NCBI GenBank assembly: GCA_012271025.1
Contig: JAAXHF010000700.1
Location: forward strand, 1-6,316
Source of the DNA: Deltaproteobacteria bacterium
GTDB lineage: Bacteria > Desulfobacterota_B > Binatia > Bin18
Direction of reading: 5' to 3'
DNA length: 6,316 nt
A model generated the notes under the pieces. That model had not been told where the DNA came from and did no database searches. It saw nothing but the letters and a program-made list of their open reading frames with translations. Each line of letters starts with the position of its first letter. The first letter of the stretch is position 1. The position numbers were made by a program, and so were the translations under genes. Below are positions 6,145 through 6,316 of the stretch, one piece after another.

Positions 6145-6149
6145 CCCTC
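6145..6149 (-). promoter_or_regulatory. Ribosome binding site of dxr
   Basis: The minus strand reads GAGGG, six bases before the ATG at 6136-6138. It favours that ATG over the immediately preceding in-frame GTG, which would be only three bases away. An AGG at 6151-6153 could serve the GTG instead, so the one-codon ambiguity remains. Confidence 0.55.
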
Positions 6150-6155
6150 ACCTGC

Positions 6156-6316
6156 TCAGAGCGGCGCCTCGCCATTTTCGCCAGCCCTGTTCTGCTGATG
6201 TTGTCCGCGGCTGAGAGGAAGCTGGGGCGCGTCGCCAATCCCCATAAACTGCATGCGGACCGAGCGGGGACGGGGACCGTCGAGTTCGGCAAAAATAATG
6301 CGCTGAAACTGGCCCA
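6156..6316 (-). CDS. YjbQ/UPF0047 family protein, C-terminal part only
   Basis: Only the last 53 codons lie in the window; the gene enters from the right edge and stops at a TGA (6156-6158). The visible start GQFQRIIFAELDGPRPRSVR matches the C-terminal signature of the YjbQ/UPF0047 family (usually G-T/x-W/F-Q, then a hydrophobic strand, then E-x-DGPR-x-R-x-V), followed by a strand ending in QFMG. Members are small cytoplasmic proteins of about 130-140 residues. Some have been reported to show thiamine-phosphate-synthase-like activity, but the physiological role is unclear. After the conserved end there is an unusual polar, Gln-rich tail of about 28 residues (IGDAPQLPLSRGQHQQNRAG and on to APL) that most relatives lack, as far as I know. 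It is on the same strand as dxr and lies 17 bases upstream of its ATG, so they probably share a transcript. Family assignment rests on a short stretch. Confidence 0.72.
   Translation of the reverse strand, partial: GQFQRIIFAELDGPRPRSVRMQFMGIGDAPQLPLSRGQHQQNRAGENGEAPL

Overview
The window reads as ordinary chromosomal DNA from a GC-rich Gram-negative-type bacterium. The gene set points that way: a type IV pilus platform protein, the redox chaperone Hsp33, a RibBX-like riboflavin protein, the MEP-pathway enzyme Dxr and an HpnD-type squalene-pathway enzyme. Such combinations are familiar from Proteobacteria and related delta-proteobacterial or candidate phyla. The sequence alone does not fix a genus. 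I see no mobile element, CRISPR array, tRNA, rRNA or phage gene.

Layout. Bases 1-1149 (+) hold the pilus inner-membrane protein PilC, cut at its 5' end by the window edge. It converges, with a 14-base gap, on a two-gene minus-strand unit: ribBX-like (3338 to 2094) followed 33 bases later by hslO (2060 to 1164). That unit has a good sigma70-like promoter at 3410-3439, a candidate leader hairpin at 3371-3394 and a strong ribosome binding site at 3346-3351. Bases 3339-3573 are a 235-base divergent intergenic region with GC-rich repeats. A small plus-strand gene I do not recognise follows (3574-3915, 113 aa). It converges, with a 15-base gap, on a second minus-strand unit: a YjbQ/UPF0047 family gene (cut at the right window edge, stop at 6156), dxr (6138 to 4963) and an HpnD-like squalene/phytoene synthase family gene (4911 to 3931).

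How the genes fit together. dxr and the HpnD-like gene bracket one pathway: Dxr makes the first committed MEP intermediate, and the HpnD-like enzyme joins two farnesyl diphosphates made from that supply, probably towards squalene and hopanoids. The ribBX-hslO pair joins a riboflavin-precursor enzyme to an oxidative-stress chaperone; I know of no direct functional link. The observations most worth following are the RibBA protein whose GTP cyclohydrolase II half has lost its zinc ligands, and the unrecognised 113-aa protein, whose start is unclear. I did not find evidence for a wholly new multi-gene system here.
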